Part shown: piece after piece, positions 24,990-34,045 of the stretch | Numbering within the stretch: position 1 is the stretch's first letter | How the letters are laid out: every line of letters starts with the position of its first letter | Source: an uncultured Lachnospiraceae bacterium | Lineage (GTDB): Bacteria > Bacillota > Clostridia > Lachnospirales > Lachnospiraceae | NCBI GenBank assembly: GCA_947305245.1 | Contig: CAMZDG010000008.1 | Coordinates: 36,026-100,025, forward strand | Reading direction: 5' to 3' | DNA: 64,000 nt | Program-made: the position numbers and the translations under genes | Notes under the pieces: generated by a model | What the model was told of the DNA's origin: nothing | Database searches by the model: none | The model's input: the letters and a program-made list of their open reading frames with translations, nothing else

Positions 24990-25670
24990 ATGAGGCGGTG
25001 GTTGCGCGGATTGATATTCTTGGACGTATTTCTTTTCTTCTTTGGTCTTTTGGTCATGGCTTCGCAGTGGATCACGTTGCCTGCGTCAGGGCGCGTCCTG
25101 GGACGGGGCGCCGAGGCAAAGAAGATCGCCCTGACCTTTGATGACGGGCCACATCCCACTTATACAACGCTATTATTGGACGGACTAAAGGAACGTGGCG
25201 TGCCAGCCACGTTTTTTGTTACCGGAGAGCATGCATCGCTCCATCCGGATCTCATTCTCAGGATGCAGGCGGAGGGGCATCTGATCGGAAATCATACCTA
25301 CAGCCACTTACAGCTTCGCGCAGACAACCGGCAGGAATTCGCAGGGGAGATCCGACGGACGAATGAGATCCTTTATGACATTACGGGGGAGGAGACCTTG
25401 TACGTGCGCCCGCCCTATGGCAGCTGGGATCGCTCGCTGGAGAAAGAGCTGAACATGTTTCCCGTGCTATGGACCATCGATCCGACGGACTGGAGCTGCC
25501 TGAATGCGGACACGGTGACAATGCGCGTGGTGAAAAAGGCCAAGGAGGGCAGCATCATTCTTTTGCATGATTATTATAAGACGAGCGTGGAGGCGGCGCT
25601 GCAGATCGTGGATGCGTTGCGGAAGGAAGGCTATGAGTTCGTGACGGTGGACGAAATTTTAATGGAGTGA
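24990..25670 (+). CDS. Polysaccharide deacetylase (NodB/PdaA family)
   Basis: The protein has 226 residues. The N-terminal signal anchor is at about 8-28 (FLDVFLFFFGLLVMASQWI). The NodB domain has motif 1 TFDDGPHP (Asp51, Asp52), metal histidines in NHTYSH, motif 3 RPPYGSWD, motif 4 in WTIDPTDWS and motif 5 ILLHDYY. It removes acetyl groups from N-acetyl sugars of peptidoglycan or a polymer outside the membrane. The ATG at 24990 has AGGAG 11 bases upstream. The 181 bases before it hold nothing recognisable. Shortly after its stop a 7-bp inverted repeat (25687-25693 with 25702-25708) is seen, without a T-run. Confidence 0.9.
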   Translation: MRRWLRGLIFLDVFLFFFGLLVMASQWITLPASGRVLGRGAEAKKIALTFDDGPHPTYTTLLLDGLKERGVPATFFVTGEHASLHPDLILRMQAEGHLIGNHTYSHLQLRADNRQEFAGEIRRTNEILYDITGEETLYVRPPYGSWDRSLEKELNMFPVLWTIDPTDWSCLNADTVTMRVVKKAKEGSIILLHDYYKTSVEAALQIVDALRKEGYEFVTVDEILME

Positions 25671-25809
25671 GAAAGACCAAAATCTGCACGATAATGAAAA
25701 GTATCGTGTGCCATTACGGAATATATTAGGCGGGAAAGTTGTGATAAGATGAAATTAGCTTTTAATAAATCGTTTTTAACCTATCTATTACAAAGGGGGA
25801 ATCGAAAAT

Positions 25810-27816
25810 ATGAAACCAGAACGAAAACGAAGGTTGTCCAGAGGGTTGGCAGTGCTCCTTAGTGCATCCATGATCCTGTCGACGGCAGGATGCGGGGGCG
25901 GAGCACAAGGCGCGGAGAGCTCTGCAGAGACGGAGACTAGCATTACGCAGACAAGCTCGCAGGCGCCCGATCAGTCAAGTGAAGGAGGAAGTGAGGCCTT
26001 GCCCAGTCAGGAGGTGCAGGCGCCGGTCACTGCAAAGATTGACGATCAGGGGAAACCCATCTGGGACTTCGATGAGTTCGTGAATGCAGAGTGGAAGGCA
26101 GAGAATCAAGGCGACGAGTCGAACACTCACGCTTGGGAACTCGATGACATGATCGCGGATCAGGTGAAGGAGCTCCTGGAGCAGGCTAATCTCGATGAAA
26201 TGTCGCCGGAGGATGATTTTTATAAAATCGTGACTTTCTATCGGCAACTGTCGGATGAAAGCACTTATGACCAGAGGATCAAGACCATTAAGGCGCACCT
26301 TGCTCCCATTGAAAAGGTAGGGAAGCTCGACGACCTGTATAAGCTCTACCGCGACGAGGAGTATTCCATTTATAACGCCCTTCTGTATTATACGATCAGT
26401 GCGGACGGATATGGCCAGAACATGACCTGGGTCGATCCCATGGGTCTGACGGATCATGGCACTTTGGACGAACAGGCTGAGTGCATGGAACGCCTTCTGG
26501 GATATTTTAGTAAGATCGGTTATGATCAGGCGAAGGCGAAGAAGAAGGTTGAGAACGCCTTAAAAGTGGACCTGATGATCAATAATTTCAAAAAGAGCGT
26601 TGAGAACGTCGGATATTGGTATTATATCGGGCAGGACCAGCTGGATCAGGAAAAGGTCGGCATTCCGGTGATCAGTATTCTGAGTGATCTGGGGGCTTTG
26701 CCGGAGATAGAGATGTATCTTGGACTCCTGGAAGGCATGGCCTTCCTGCGGGATCTCTATCAGCCTGAAAACATGGAAATACTTCGCGACTTCTATTATT
26801 GCACGGCGCTCTCTTTCCTGTCGCGCCGCACGTTGACCATCATGGAGGAACCCGATGACGCGATGGCCCTGATCATGACCTATGCAAGTGATCCCTTGAC
26901 CAAGGAGTATCAGAAGGCTTATATTGCGGACGAGACGATCGAGGATGCCAAGGAAATGCTCGAGGACATCAAGAAGTATGAGAGACTGGTGGTTGCTGAT
27001 TCCGAATGGCTGACGATCCACGGCAGGGAGCTGGCAAGACGAAAGATCCTCCGGATCACGCCCTTCTTTGGAGAGAATGGCCATCTCAATGAGCTGACCG
27101 ATTATGTGCTCACGAATAACGTTGTGGAGAACGTGATCAATCTTCATAAGCATAACCGCAATTTTTCAGAGTCGCAGCTTGCTGATTTCTATGAGGATCG
27201 TTCCACCTTTGACGGAATGATGCTGCAGCACAATGCCTCTTATTACGCCAAACTGAATTCGATCAGCATCGCCGTTGGTTATCTTTCCAACCCCGACTGC
27301 TCGAAGGATGCACCGTACGAGGTGAGACTGGCGTGTCTTGGAGAGACGATGGCACATGAGATCTCGCACGCATATGATCCGAACGGAAGCTATTATGACG
27401 ATACCGGATATTATGATCCCTGGATGAAAGAGGAGGAGATGGAGCGATATGAAGAGCGCGTTCAGAAGATCGCCGATTTCTTCGACGGCATGGAAGTGGA
27501 TTATGGCGAAAAGTTAAGCGGAGAACGCGTGAGCGCTGAGACCTTTGCGGATCTGATGGCAGTCGAGGTTTGCCTGAGGGCTCTCGCAGAGAGAGAGGAT
27601 GCAGATTATGACCTCTTCTTCCGTTCCTATGCGAAGGAAAGGGCAAGCTATTACGTCAAGGACGACATGGATTACATCATCGGCGACACGCACCTGCCCG
27701 GAAAAGAAAGGGTCAATTATATCTTAGGCCAGTTTGATAAATTCTATGAGATCTATGACATTGATGAGAACAGTCCTTACTTCGTGCCGAAGGAGGATCG
27801 TCTGCCGGCATTCTAA
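25810..27816 (+). CDS. M13 family (neprilysin-like) zinc metallopeptidase, lipoprotein
   Basis: The protein has 668 residues. A basic n-region, a hydrophobic core and a lipobox (STAGC, Cys near residue 28) give a lipoprotein anchored outside the membrane. A Ser/Gln/Glu-rich linker runs to about 75. The M13 N-terminal helical domain follows, starting with the typical WDFDEFVNAEWKA segment. The catalytic domain has HEISH (His516, Glu517, His520) and the third zinc ligand in ETFADLMAVEV (Glu577, Asp581). PepO-type enzymes cut small peptides. The ATG follows AAAGGGGGAATCGAAAAT. It is probably monocistronic, with a terminator after it. Confidence 0.92.
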   Translation: MKPERKRRLSRGLAVLLSASMILSTAGCGGGAQGAESSAETETSITQTSSQAPDQSSEGGSEALPSQEVQAPVTAKIDDQGKPIWDFDEFVNAEWKAENQGDESNTHAWELDDMIADQVKELLEQANLDEMSPEDDFYKIVTFYRQLSDESTYDQRIKTIKAHLAPIEKVGKLDDLYKLYRDEEYSIYNALLYYTISADGYGQNMTWVDPMGLTDHGTLDEQAECMERLLGYFSKIGYDQAKAKKKVENALKVDLMINNFKKSVENVGYWYYIGQDQLDQEKVGIPVISILSDLGALPEIEMYLGLLEGMAFLRDLYQPENMEILRDFYYCTALSFLSRRTLTIMEEPDDAMALIMTYASDPLTKEYQKAYIADETIEDAKEMLEDIKKYERLVVADSEWLTIHGRELARRKILRITPFFGENGHLNELTDYVLTNNVVENVINLHKHNRNFSESQLADFYEDRSTFDGMMLQHNASYYAKLNSISIAVGYLSNPDCSKDAPYEVRLACLGETMAHEISHAYDPNGSYYDDTGYYDPWMKEEEMERYEERVQKIADFFDGMEVDYGEKLSGERVSAETFADLMAVEVCLRALAEREDADYDLFFRSYAKERASYYVKDDMDYIIGDTHLPGKERVNYILGQFDKFYEIYDIDENSPYFVPKEDRLPAF

Positions 27817-27847
27817 GCTTATGAATGGGCAGGCGTTAACATAAAAG

Positions 27848-27883
27848 AGCGCTCCCTGCGGGTTAGCCCGGGGGAGCGCTTTT
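27848..27883 (+). terminator. Symmetrical terminator between the M13 gene and uxaC
   Basis: The 9-bp stem AGCGCTCCC / GGGAGCGCT has A-run and T-run flanks (AAAA before, TTTT after), so it can end both the M13 transcript and the convergent uxaC transcript. Confidence 0.85.
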
Positions 27884-27919
27884 GCGTGGTCTGTCCATGT
27901 AAATTGTCCGTGAAGTGAT

Positions 27920-29335
27920 TTATACGGTCTTTAGGTCGAAATCGAAATAGTTCACGGCATTGTTATAGCTTACGTCCTTTATGATCTCGCCGAGGATTTC
28001 ATAATCGGCGGGGAATTCGCCGTTTTCCACCCAGGTGCCGATCAGGTTGCAAAGGATCCGGCGGAAATAATCATGGCGCGTATAAGAAAGAAAACTTCGG
28101 GAATCCGTGAGCATACCGACAAAGCCAGAGAGGTTTCCAAGGTTTGCCAGGGAGATCATCTGCTCCTCCATGCCGGTTTTATTGTCATTAAACCACCATG
28201 CGCTGCCCTGCTGGATCTTTGCCACGGCAGTGCTGTCCTGGAAGCAGCCGAGGATCGTGCCGATCGCGGCATTGTCATTCGGATTTAAGCTGTAGAGAAT
28301 GGTCTTTGGAAGCTCGCCCGTTTTCTCCAAAGCGTTCAGGAAATCTGCGAGATCGGCGGCGGGAGAGTTGTTCCCGATGCAGTCAAAGCCCGTGTCGGGG
28401 CCAAGCTTTTCGAAGCGCAGCGTGTTGTTGTCGCGCTTACAGCCGTAGTGCAGCTGCATCACCCAATTTCTCTTTGCATCTTCCCGCCCCATGAACAGCA
28501 TGAATGCGGTCTTAAAGCGGATCTCTTCCTGGTGGTTGATGGTCTGGCCGTTTACGCGCTTTGCAAAGATGGCTTCCACCTCCTGCTGGGAAGCGGGCGC
28601 ATAGGAAACATATTCAAGACCGTGATCGGAGACGCGGCAGCCTCTGCTCCCAAAGAAATCCATTCTCGCGCTGAGGGCCTTGCAGAGTGCGGCAAAGCTG
28701 TCGATCTGAATGCCGGAGACCTTTTCCAAGGTGGCAAGATATTCTAAGTAAGTCGGCTTTTCCAGGTTCATGGCCTTGTCAGGTCTCCAGGCGGGGAGCA
28801 CCTGCACGTCGAAGGTTGCATCCTCCGCGATCTTTCTGTGACATTCCAGGTCATCCACGGGGTCGTCGGTGGTGCAGATCAGGGTCACGTTCGAGGACTT
28901 GATCAGGCCGCGCACGCTCATGGAGGGCTCGGCGAGCTTTTTGTTGCAAAGCTCCCATACTTCCTCGGCGGTGTTTCGATTGAGCACGCCCTGGTACCCA
29001 AAGTATTTGCGGAGCTCTAAATGGCTCCAGTGGAAGAGGGGATTGCCGATGGCCTTGCCAAGGCACTCTGCCCATTTCAGGAACTTTTCCTTGTCAGAGG
29101 CGTCGCCCGTGATGAAGCGCTCCTCCACGCCGCAGGAGCGAAGAAAACGCCATTTATAATGGTCGCCGCCCAGCCAGACCTGGGTGATGTTTTCGAACTG
29201 CCGATCCTCCCAGATCTCCTTCGGGTTGATGTGGCAGTGATAATCCAGAACCGGCACATCCTTTGCGTACTCATTGTATAACTTCTTTGCTACTTCGTTT
29301 GACAGGATGAAATCCTGATCCATAAATGCCTTCAT
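27920..29335 (-). CDS. uxaC: Glucuronate/galacturonate isomerase
   Basis: The protein has 471 residues, the full family length. The metal-binding start VLDYHCHINPKEIWED, the LGGDHYKWRFLRSCGVEE segment and the C-terminal FVGMLTDSRSFLSYTRHDYFRR motif are characteristic of the amidohydrolase-superfamily enzyme UxaC. It converts D-glucuronate to D-fructuronate and D-galacturonate to D-tagaturonate. The start has AAAGGAGAAAAAAC upstream. It lies 90 bases downstream of the LacI regulator on the same strand, so both may be in one transcript. Tagaturonate made here is used by UxaB, encoded divergently. Confidence 0.97.
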   Translation of the reverse strand: MKAFMDQDFILSNEVAKKLYNEYAKDVPVLDYHCHINPKEIWEDRQFENITQVWLGGDHYKWRFLRSCGVEERFITGDASDKEKFLKWAECLGKAIGNPLFHWSHLELRKYFGYQGVLNRNTAEEVWELCNKKLAEPSMSVRGLIKSSNVTLICTTDDPVDDLECHRKIAEDATFDVQVLPAWRPDKAMNLEKPTYLEYLATLEKVSGIQIDSFAALCKALSARMDFFGSRGCRVSDHGLEYVSYAPASQQEVEAIFAKRVNGQTINHQEEIRFKTAFMLFMGREDAKRNWVMQLHYGCKRDNNTLRFEKLGPDTGFDCIGNNSPAADLADFLNALEKTGELPKTILYSLNPNDNAAIGTILGCFQDSTAVAKIQQGSAWWFNDNKTGMEEQMISLANLGNLSGFVGMLTDSRSFLSYTRHDYFRRILCNLIGTWVENGEFPADYEILGEIIKDVSYNNAVNYFDFDLKTV

Positions 29336-29425
29336 GTTTTTTCTCCTTTTCTCGTGATCGATCCCATATGCTTACCTGGAATAGTTTGATTTCTTATAAA
29401 TTTACCCGTAAGGCGCCGCGCTTTT

Positions 29426-30439
29426 CTACGGCGTGGTCCCGCGCTGGATCAGCTTTCCGGAAAAGACGGACTGCGCCGGCATCTCTTCCCCGGCAAGGAC
29501 GCCAAGGAGCGTCTGGACGAGCCGGAGCGTTAAGTTTTCCAGACGGTTGTCGACGCTTGTGATCTCCGGAACGGTGCAGGCCGTGAGCATGGAGTTGTTA
29601 TATCCGATGATCGCGAGATCCTGCGGAATGCGAAGGCCGTTTTTCTTCGCGTATTTCACTGCGCCGACGGCGAGAGAGTCATCCGACGCCACAATGCCGT
29701 GGAAGGTGATCCCCTTGTCGGCGATGCCTTGGATAAAGTCCGTGATGGCTTCGATCTGATCCGTGCGGCCTCCGTAATAATGGATCAGGGAGGAGGGATC
29801 GGGAAGCTTATGCCGCTTCATGGCCTCCTTATAGCCCTGGAGCTTTTTCGTTCCGCTGTAGGAATTGGAATCATAGAGGTAGAGAAGATCGTCGATCCCG
29901 GCGCGGATCAGGCTTGAGGTCGCCTCAAAGGTGGCTGCCTGATCATTACACAGCGTGCTATAGACGTTCGGACAGTTGTAGGAAGCATTGAGCAGCATGA
30001 CCGGCACCTGCTTTGCCGCCTCGCGGATATATTCGTTTTCTTCTTCCTTCCCCGAAACATAATGGGAGCCCACGAGGATCAGGCTGTCCACCTTCTTTGA
30101 CAGGATCAGCTGAATGTAGTTCTTTCGGTCGGTCAGGTCATAGCCGGTGCAGCAAAGAAGGGATTCGTAGCCGCTTGCGTGAAGCTCGCGCTCCAGAAAG
30201 TATACGGCCTTGGCAAGGTACAGATCGGAGGAATCCGCGCAGAGAATGCCGATGGTGCGCAGGGAATGGAGGCCCATTCCGCGGGCATAGGCATTGGGCT
30301 TATAATCATATTCCTCGATCACGCGCAGAACCTTTTCCTTGGTGGCGGCCTTTACGCTGTCGCTCCCGTTCAGGACGCGGGAGACGGTGGCGATGGACAC
30401 GCCGGCTTTTTTGGAGATGTCATAAATGGTAAGTGCCAT
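29426..30439 (-). CDS. LacI family transcriptional regulator of the hexuronate genes
   Basis: The protein has 337 residues from the ATG ending at 30439 (AAAGGAG upstream); a longer frame of 19 residues has no ribosome site. The LacI helix-turn-helix (TIYDISKKAGVSIATVSRVLNG) and the hinge helix around NAYARGMG precede a periplasmic-binding-like effector domain (60-337). It lies between uxaC and uxaB. A 14-bp palindrome of LacI type sits downstream of its own promoter and a second one at the uxaB promoter. It is therefore predicted to repress itself, uxaC and uxaBA until a hexuronate intermediate binds. Confidence 0.93.
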   Translation of the reverse strand: MALTIYDISKKAGVSIATVSRVLNGSDSVKAATKEKVLRVIEEYDYKPNAYARGMGLHSLRTIGILCADSSDLYLAKAVYFLERELHASGYESLLCCTGYDLTDRKNYIQLILSKKVDSLILVGSHYVSGKEEENEYIREAAKQVPVMLLNASYNCPNVYSTLCNDQAATFEATSSLIRAGIDDLLYLYDSNSYSGTKKLQGYKEAMKRHKLPDPSSLIHYYGGRTDQIEAITDFIQGIADKGITFHGIVASDDSLAVGAVKYAKKNGLRIPQDLAIIGYNNSMLTACTVPEITSVDNRLENLTLRLVQTLLGVLAGEEMPAQSVFSGKLIQRGTTP

Positions 30440-30468
30440 GATGAAAGTTGCTCCTTTTGAGGTGCGAT

Positions 30469-30482
30469 TGTAAGCAGTTACA
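30469..30482. promoter_or_regulatory. LacI-type operator at the regulator's own promoter
   Basis: TGTAAGCAGTTACA has palindromic half-sites TGTAA/TTACA. It begins just downstream of the predicted start point of the minus-strand promoter, a typical roadblock position. Confidence 0.75.
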
Positions 30483-30494
30483 TTCAATGATATC

Positions 30495-30524
30495 ATTATA
30501 GCGCGGGGCGGGAAAAAAAGTCAA
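30495..30524 (-). promoter_or_regulatory. Promoter of the LacI regulator (minus strand)
   Basis: On the minus strand: TTGACT (30524-30519), an 18-bp spacer and perfect TATAAT (30500-30495). Confidence 0.8.
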
Positions 30525-30551
30525 GAAAGGAAATGAAAAAGGAAAAGCGGC

Positions 30552-30579
30552 TTGACTTTGGCTGAAAATGGTGTAAGAT
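30552..30579 (+). promoter_or_regulatory. Promoter of uxaBA
   Basis: TTGACT (30552-30557), a 16-bp spacer and TAAGAT (30574-30579), placed so that transcription starts at the operator 30586-30599. Confidence 0.7.
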
Positions 30580-30585
30580 TAGGAA

Positions 30586-30599
30586 TGTAAACGCTTACA
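30586..30599. promoter_or_regulatory. LacI-type operator at the uxaBA promoter
   Basis: TGTAAACGCTTACA has the central CG of classical LacI-family operators and shares half-sites with the site at 30469-30482. Confidence 0.85.
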
Positions 30600-30637
30600 T
30601 AGAGCGGAAAAACAAGGAGCAAGAAGGGCAAGACAAA

Positions 30638-32134
30638 GTGGAACGGAAAGAAAATGGAAAACAGTCAGGCAGCATGGAATACCTGAATCAGAAAATGACG
30701 GGCAAGAAGGCAAGGCCCGTCCGCGTGCTTCAATATGGCGAGGGAAATTTCCTTCGCGCCTTCGCGGATCTCATGATCGATGAGGCAAATGAGAGGGGAG
30801 TCTTTGACGGTGATGTCGTGATCGTAAAGCCGACGGCGCATGGAAGCTTAGAGCGATTTGAACGGCAGGAATGCCAGTATACGGCAGTGCTCCGCGGCAT
30901 CATAGACGGGGAGCCGAAGGAGCAGGCGCATGTGGTGACCTGCGTGGCGGATGCCGTGCATCCCTATGAACAATATGAAACATATGCGGCGCTCGCAAAG
31001 CTCGTGACGCTTCGGTTCGTGATCTCGAATACCACGGAGGCCGGGATCGTCTATGAGGAGAGTGACCGCCTGGAGGATTGCCCGCCTAAGTCCTTTCCGG
31101 GAAAGCTTTGTAAGCTATTATATGAGAGATATCTGCATTTTCAGGGAGACCCTTCCAAGGGGCTGATCCTGCTGCCGGCGGAGCTGATCGACGACAACGG
31201 AAAGGTATTAAGGGACTGTGTCCTGAGGCAGGCGAGAAACTGGGGACTGGAGGAAGGGTTCGAGGCCTGGGTGAAGGAGGCATGCATCTTCGCGTCCACT
31301 TTGGTGGACCGGATCGTCGCCGGATATCCCAGGGAGGAGGCGTCAGCCCTCTGCGAGCGGTTTGGCTATCAGGATGACCTGATCACGGTGGGGGAACCCT
31401 TTGGACTTTGGGTGATCGAGAGCGAGAAGGACATTAGCGAGGAGTTCCCGCTGCCGAAGGCAGGACTGCCAGTGATCTTCACGGAGAATATTAAGCCTTA
31501 TAAGCAAAGAAAGGTTCGGATCCTGAACGGCGCGCACACTTCCTTCGTGCTGGCCTCCTTCCTTTGCGGAAATGATATTGTGCGGGAGTCCATGGAAGAC
31601 GAGACGATCCTCAGGTTCATTCAGGAGACGATCTATGGGGAGGTGATCCCCACGCTGGAGCTTCCGAAAAATGACTTGGAGGAGTTCGCGGGGGCTGTCC
31701 TCGAGCGCTTTCGGAATCCGTACGTAAGGCACGCCCTGCTTTCCATTTCCTTGAATTCCGTTTCGAAATGGCGTACGCGCTGCATGCCAAGCCTGCTTTC
31801 GTACGCCGCGAGGGAGGGAAGGCTTCCGAAGCACTTGACCTTTTCCATGGCGGCGCTCCTTGCCTTCTATACGGGTGCAAAGCGGCGAGGGAAGGCATTG
31901 ATCGGGCATCGCGGCGCGCAGGAATATGAAATTTTGGATGATCAGGCCGTGCTGGATTTCTTTGCGGAAAACAGCGGGAAGGATGCGCGGGAATATGCCA
32001 AGGCAGTCCTTTCCAGGAAGGAATTCTGGGGGCAGGACTTAAGCGAGATCCCGGGGCTTTCGGATGAGGTGGCAGGATATCTGGAGAAGATCCGAAGGGA
32101 TGGCATGCGCAGTGCGCTGGAGGAGCTTGGATAA
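30638..32134 (+). CDS. uxaB: Tagaturonate reductase (altronate oxidoreductase)
   Basis: The protein has 498 residues and belongs to the mannitol dehydrogenase family. The N-terminal Rossmann start VLQYGEGNFLRAFADLM and the central RKVRILNGAHTSFVLASFL motif identify it as UxaB rather than UxuB. It reduces D-tagaturonate to D-altronate with NADH in the cytoplasm. The start is GTG at 30638 with AGAAGGG upstream; the next in-frame ATG (30674) has no ribosome site and would remove part of the leader peptide only. It is the first gene of the uxaBA transcript, under the LacI operator. Confidence 0.95.
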   Translation: MERKENGKQSGSMEYLNQKMTGKKARPVRVLQYGEGNFLRAFADLMIDEANERGVFDGDVVIVKPTAHGSLERFERQECQYTAVLRGIIDGEPKEQAHVVTCVADAVHPYEQYETYAALAKLVTLRFVISNTTEAGIVYEESDRLEDCPPKSFPGKLCKLLYERYLHFQGDPSKGLILLPAELIDDNGKVLRDCVLRQARNWGLEEGFEAWVKEACIFASTLVDRIVAGYPREEASALCERFGYQDDLITVGEPFGLWVIESEKDISEEFPLPKAGLPVIFTENIKPYKQRKVRILNGAHTSFVLASFLCGNDIVRESMEDETILRFIQETIYGEVIPTLELPKNDLEEFAGAVLERFRNPYVRHALLSISLNSVSKWRTRCMPSLLSYAAREGRLPKHLTFSMAALLAFYTGAKRRGKALIGHRGAQEYEILDDQAVLDFFAENSGKDAREYAKAVLSRKEFWGQDLSEIPGLSDEVAGYLEKIRRDGMRSALEELG

Positions 32135-32220
32135 AGCGCGGCATGGAGTAGGCAGGAGCGGCAAAGTGAGGCAAGGCAGGATAGGCCGTACAAGGCAGGC
32201 TGTGCTTTAAGGAGAAGAAG

Positions 32221-33831
32221 ATGAAGGATTGGATCAGGATTCATGAAAGAGATAACGTGGCAGTGGCCCTTAAGGAACTGAAGGCAGGCGAGAGACTTGC
32301 GCTGGAGGATGGAAGGTTTGTCACTGCACTGGAGACTGTGCCCGCCGGGCATAAGATCGCGCTTCGCGAGATCCCGGAAGGGGGAGAGGTGATCAAGTAT
32401 GGTCATCGCATCGGGCTTGCAAAGGAGCTAATTTCTGAGGGCCAGTGGGTGCACGTGCACAATCTCCGGACGGCACTGGGCGAAGTGCTGGAGTATGCCT
32501 ATGAGCCGGCGAAGGTACCTGGAGACGACGGGAAGGCTGGAAGCGACGGAATTGTCGGGGATGCCGGGAAAGCAGAGTGCAATGGAATTGCCGAGGGCGA
32601 TGGGAAAGCAAGGTGCAACGGGATTGCCGATAGAGGTGGAAAGCCAGGCGGGGCTGCAGAACAAGCCTCATTCCAGGGCTTCCTTCGCGGGGACGGGAAG
32701 GTTGGCGTGCGAAATGAGATTTGGATCGTGCCGACGGTGGGCTGCGTTAACAGCATTGCGACGGCGCTGGCAAGGAAGGCGAATGCGTATCTTCACGGGA
32801 GCGTGGAGGAAGTGATCGCGTTCCCGCATCCCTACGGCTGTTCTCAGATGGGAGAGGATCAGGAGCACACGAGGCAGATCTTGGCAGATCTGATCCTGCA
32901 TCCCAATGCGGGGGGCGTGCTCGTGCTGGGGCTCGGGTGCGAAAACAGCGGCGTGGCGACATTGAAGCCCTATCTTGGCGCGTATGATGAAAAGCGCGTT
33001 CGCTTCCTGGTCTGCCAGGAGGTGGAGGATGAGATGGCCGCGGGAGAGGAAATCCTGAAGGAACTCATTGATCAGGCGGCGACGGATCAAAGGACGACGT
33101 TGCCGGCATCTAAGCTGATCGTCGGCATGAAGTGCGGCGGGAGCGACGGGTTCTCCGGCATTACCGCAAATCCTTTGGTGGGCCGTTTTTCCGACCTGCT
33201 CGTCGGCATGGGCGGCACCACGATCCTCACGGAGGTCCCGGAAATGTTTGGCGCGGAGGAGATCTTAATGAATCGGTGTGAAAACCGTGAGCTCTTTGAT
33301 AAGACGGTTTGCCTGATCAATGATTTTAAACGCTACTATACGGAGAATCATCAGACCATTTATGAGAATCCCTCGCCCGGTAATAAGCAGGGCGGCATTT
33401 CCACCTTGGAGGATAAGTCTCTTGGCTGTACGCAAAAGTCCGGCAGCGCGCCCGTGAGGGGCGTTCTTGCGTATGGACAGCGGGTGGAAACATCGGGGCT
33501 GAATCTCCTTTCGGCGCCGGGAAATGATCTGGTGGCCGCGACCGCGCTGGCAGCCAGCGGGGCACAGATCATCCTCTTTACGACGGGACGGGGAACGCCC
33601 TTTGCATCTCCCGTGCCAACGATCAAGATTTCGAGCAATTCTTCGCTGGCAACGAAGAAAAAAAGCTGGATCGATTTCGACGCGGGAGTGGTTCTTACTG
33701 ACGATGCGCCGGCGCAGCTGGGAGAGAGGCTCTTTTCCTACGTTCTGGAGGTGGCATCGGGCCGAAAGGTGCGAAGCGAAGAGGCGGGATTTCATGACAT
33801 GGCGATCTTTAAGCAGGGCGTGACCCTGTAA
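32221..33831 (+). CDS. uxaA: Altronate dehydratase with an expanded glycine-rich linker
   Basis: The protein has 536 residues, longer than usual (about 490-500). The N-terminal SAF domain (1-98) and the C-terminal catalytic domain (about 153-536, GFLRGDGKVGVRNEIWIVPTV; metal-site region MKCGGSDGFSGITANP) are normal. Between them, residues 99-150 form a low-complexity linker with three imperfect repeats of the form GDxGKAxxxGI(A/V). The enzyme dehydrates D-altronate to 2-keto-3-deoxygluconate, using Fe2+ or Mn2+. The ATG at 32221 follows AAGGAGAAGAAG. It ends the uxaBA operon; KDG kinase and aldolase are not in the window. Confidence 0.95.
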   Translation: MKDWIRIHERDNVAVALKELKAGERLALEDGRFVTALETVPAGHKIALREIPEGGEVIKYGHRIGLAKELISEGQWVHVHNLRTALGEVLEYAYEPAKVPGDDGKAGSDGIVGDAGKAECNGIAEGDGKARCNGIADRGGKPGGAAEQASFQGFLRGDGKVGVRNEIWIVPTVGCVNSIATALARKANAYLHGSVEEVIAFPHPYGCSQMGEDQEHTRQILADLILHPNAGGVLVLGLGCENSGVATLKPYLGAYDEKRVRFLVCQEVEDEMAAGEEILKELIDQAATDQRTTLPASKLIVGMKCGGSDGFSGITANPLVGRFSDLLVGMGGTTILTEVPEMFGAEEILMNRCENRELFDKTVCLINDFKRYYTENHQTIYENPSPGNKQGGISTLEDKSLGCTQKSGSAPVRGVLAYGQRVETSGLNLLSAPGNDLVAATALAASGAQIILFTTGRGTPFASPVPTIKISSNSSLATKKKSWIDFDAGVVLTDDAPAQLGERLFSYVLEVASGRKVRSEEAGFHDMAIFKQGVTL

Positions 33832-33840
33832 AGGATGAAA

Positions 33841-33867
33841 AAGGAGAGGACGGGTGCCTCTCCTTTT
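33841..33867 (+). terminator. Rho-independent terminator of uxaBA
   Basis: A 9-bp stem AAGGAGAGG / CCTCTCCTT with a 7-nt loop is followed by TTTTTTG. Confidence 0.9.
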
Positions 33868-33901
33868 TTGTGCGGATCTGCCCGAAGAGGAGACCTGAGA
33901 C

Positions 33902-33930
33902 TTGCATATTTCAGGGAAATAAGATAAGAT
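33902..33930 (+). promoter_or_regulatory. Sigma-A promoter of truA
   Basis: TTGCAT (33902-33907), a 17-bp spacer and TAAGAT (33925-33930). Confidence 0.6.
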
Positions 33931-34045
33931 GAAAGCCGAGACAAGTAATGAAAGCAAGCGGGAAATACGCGAAGGCAAAGCGAAAAGAATAAGGCGTAAA
34001 TAGCGTAAGGAACTGCAAAACGAAGCGTGGATAAAGGAGTTTTAC

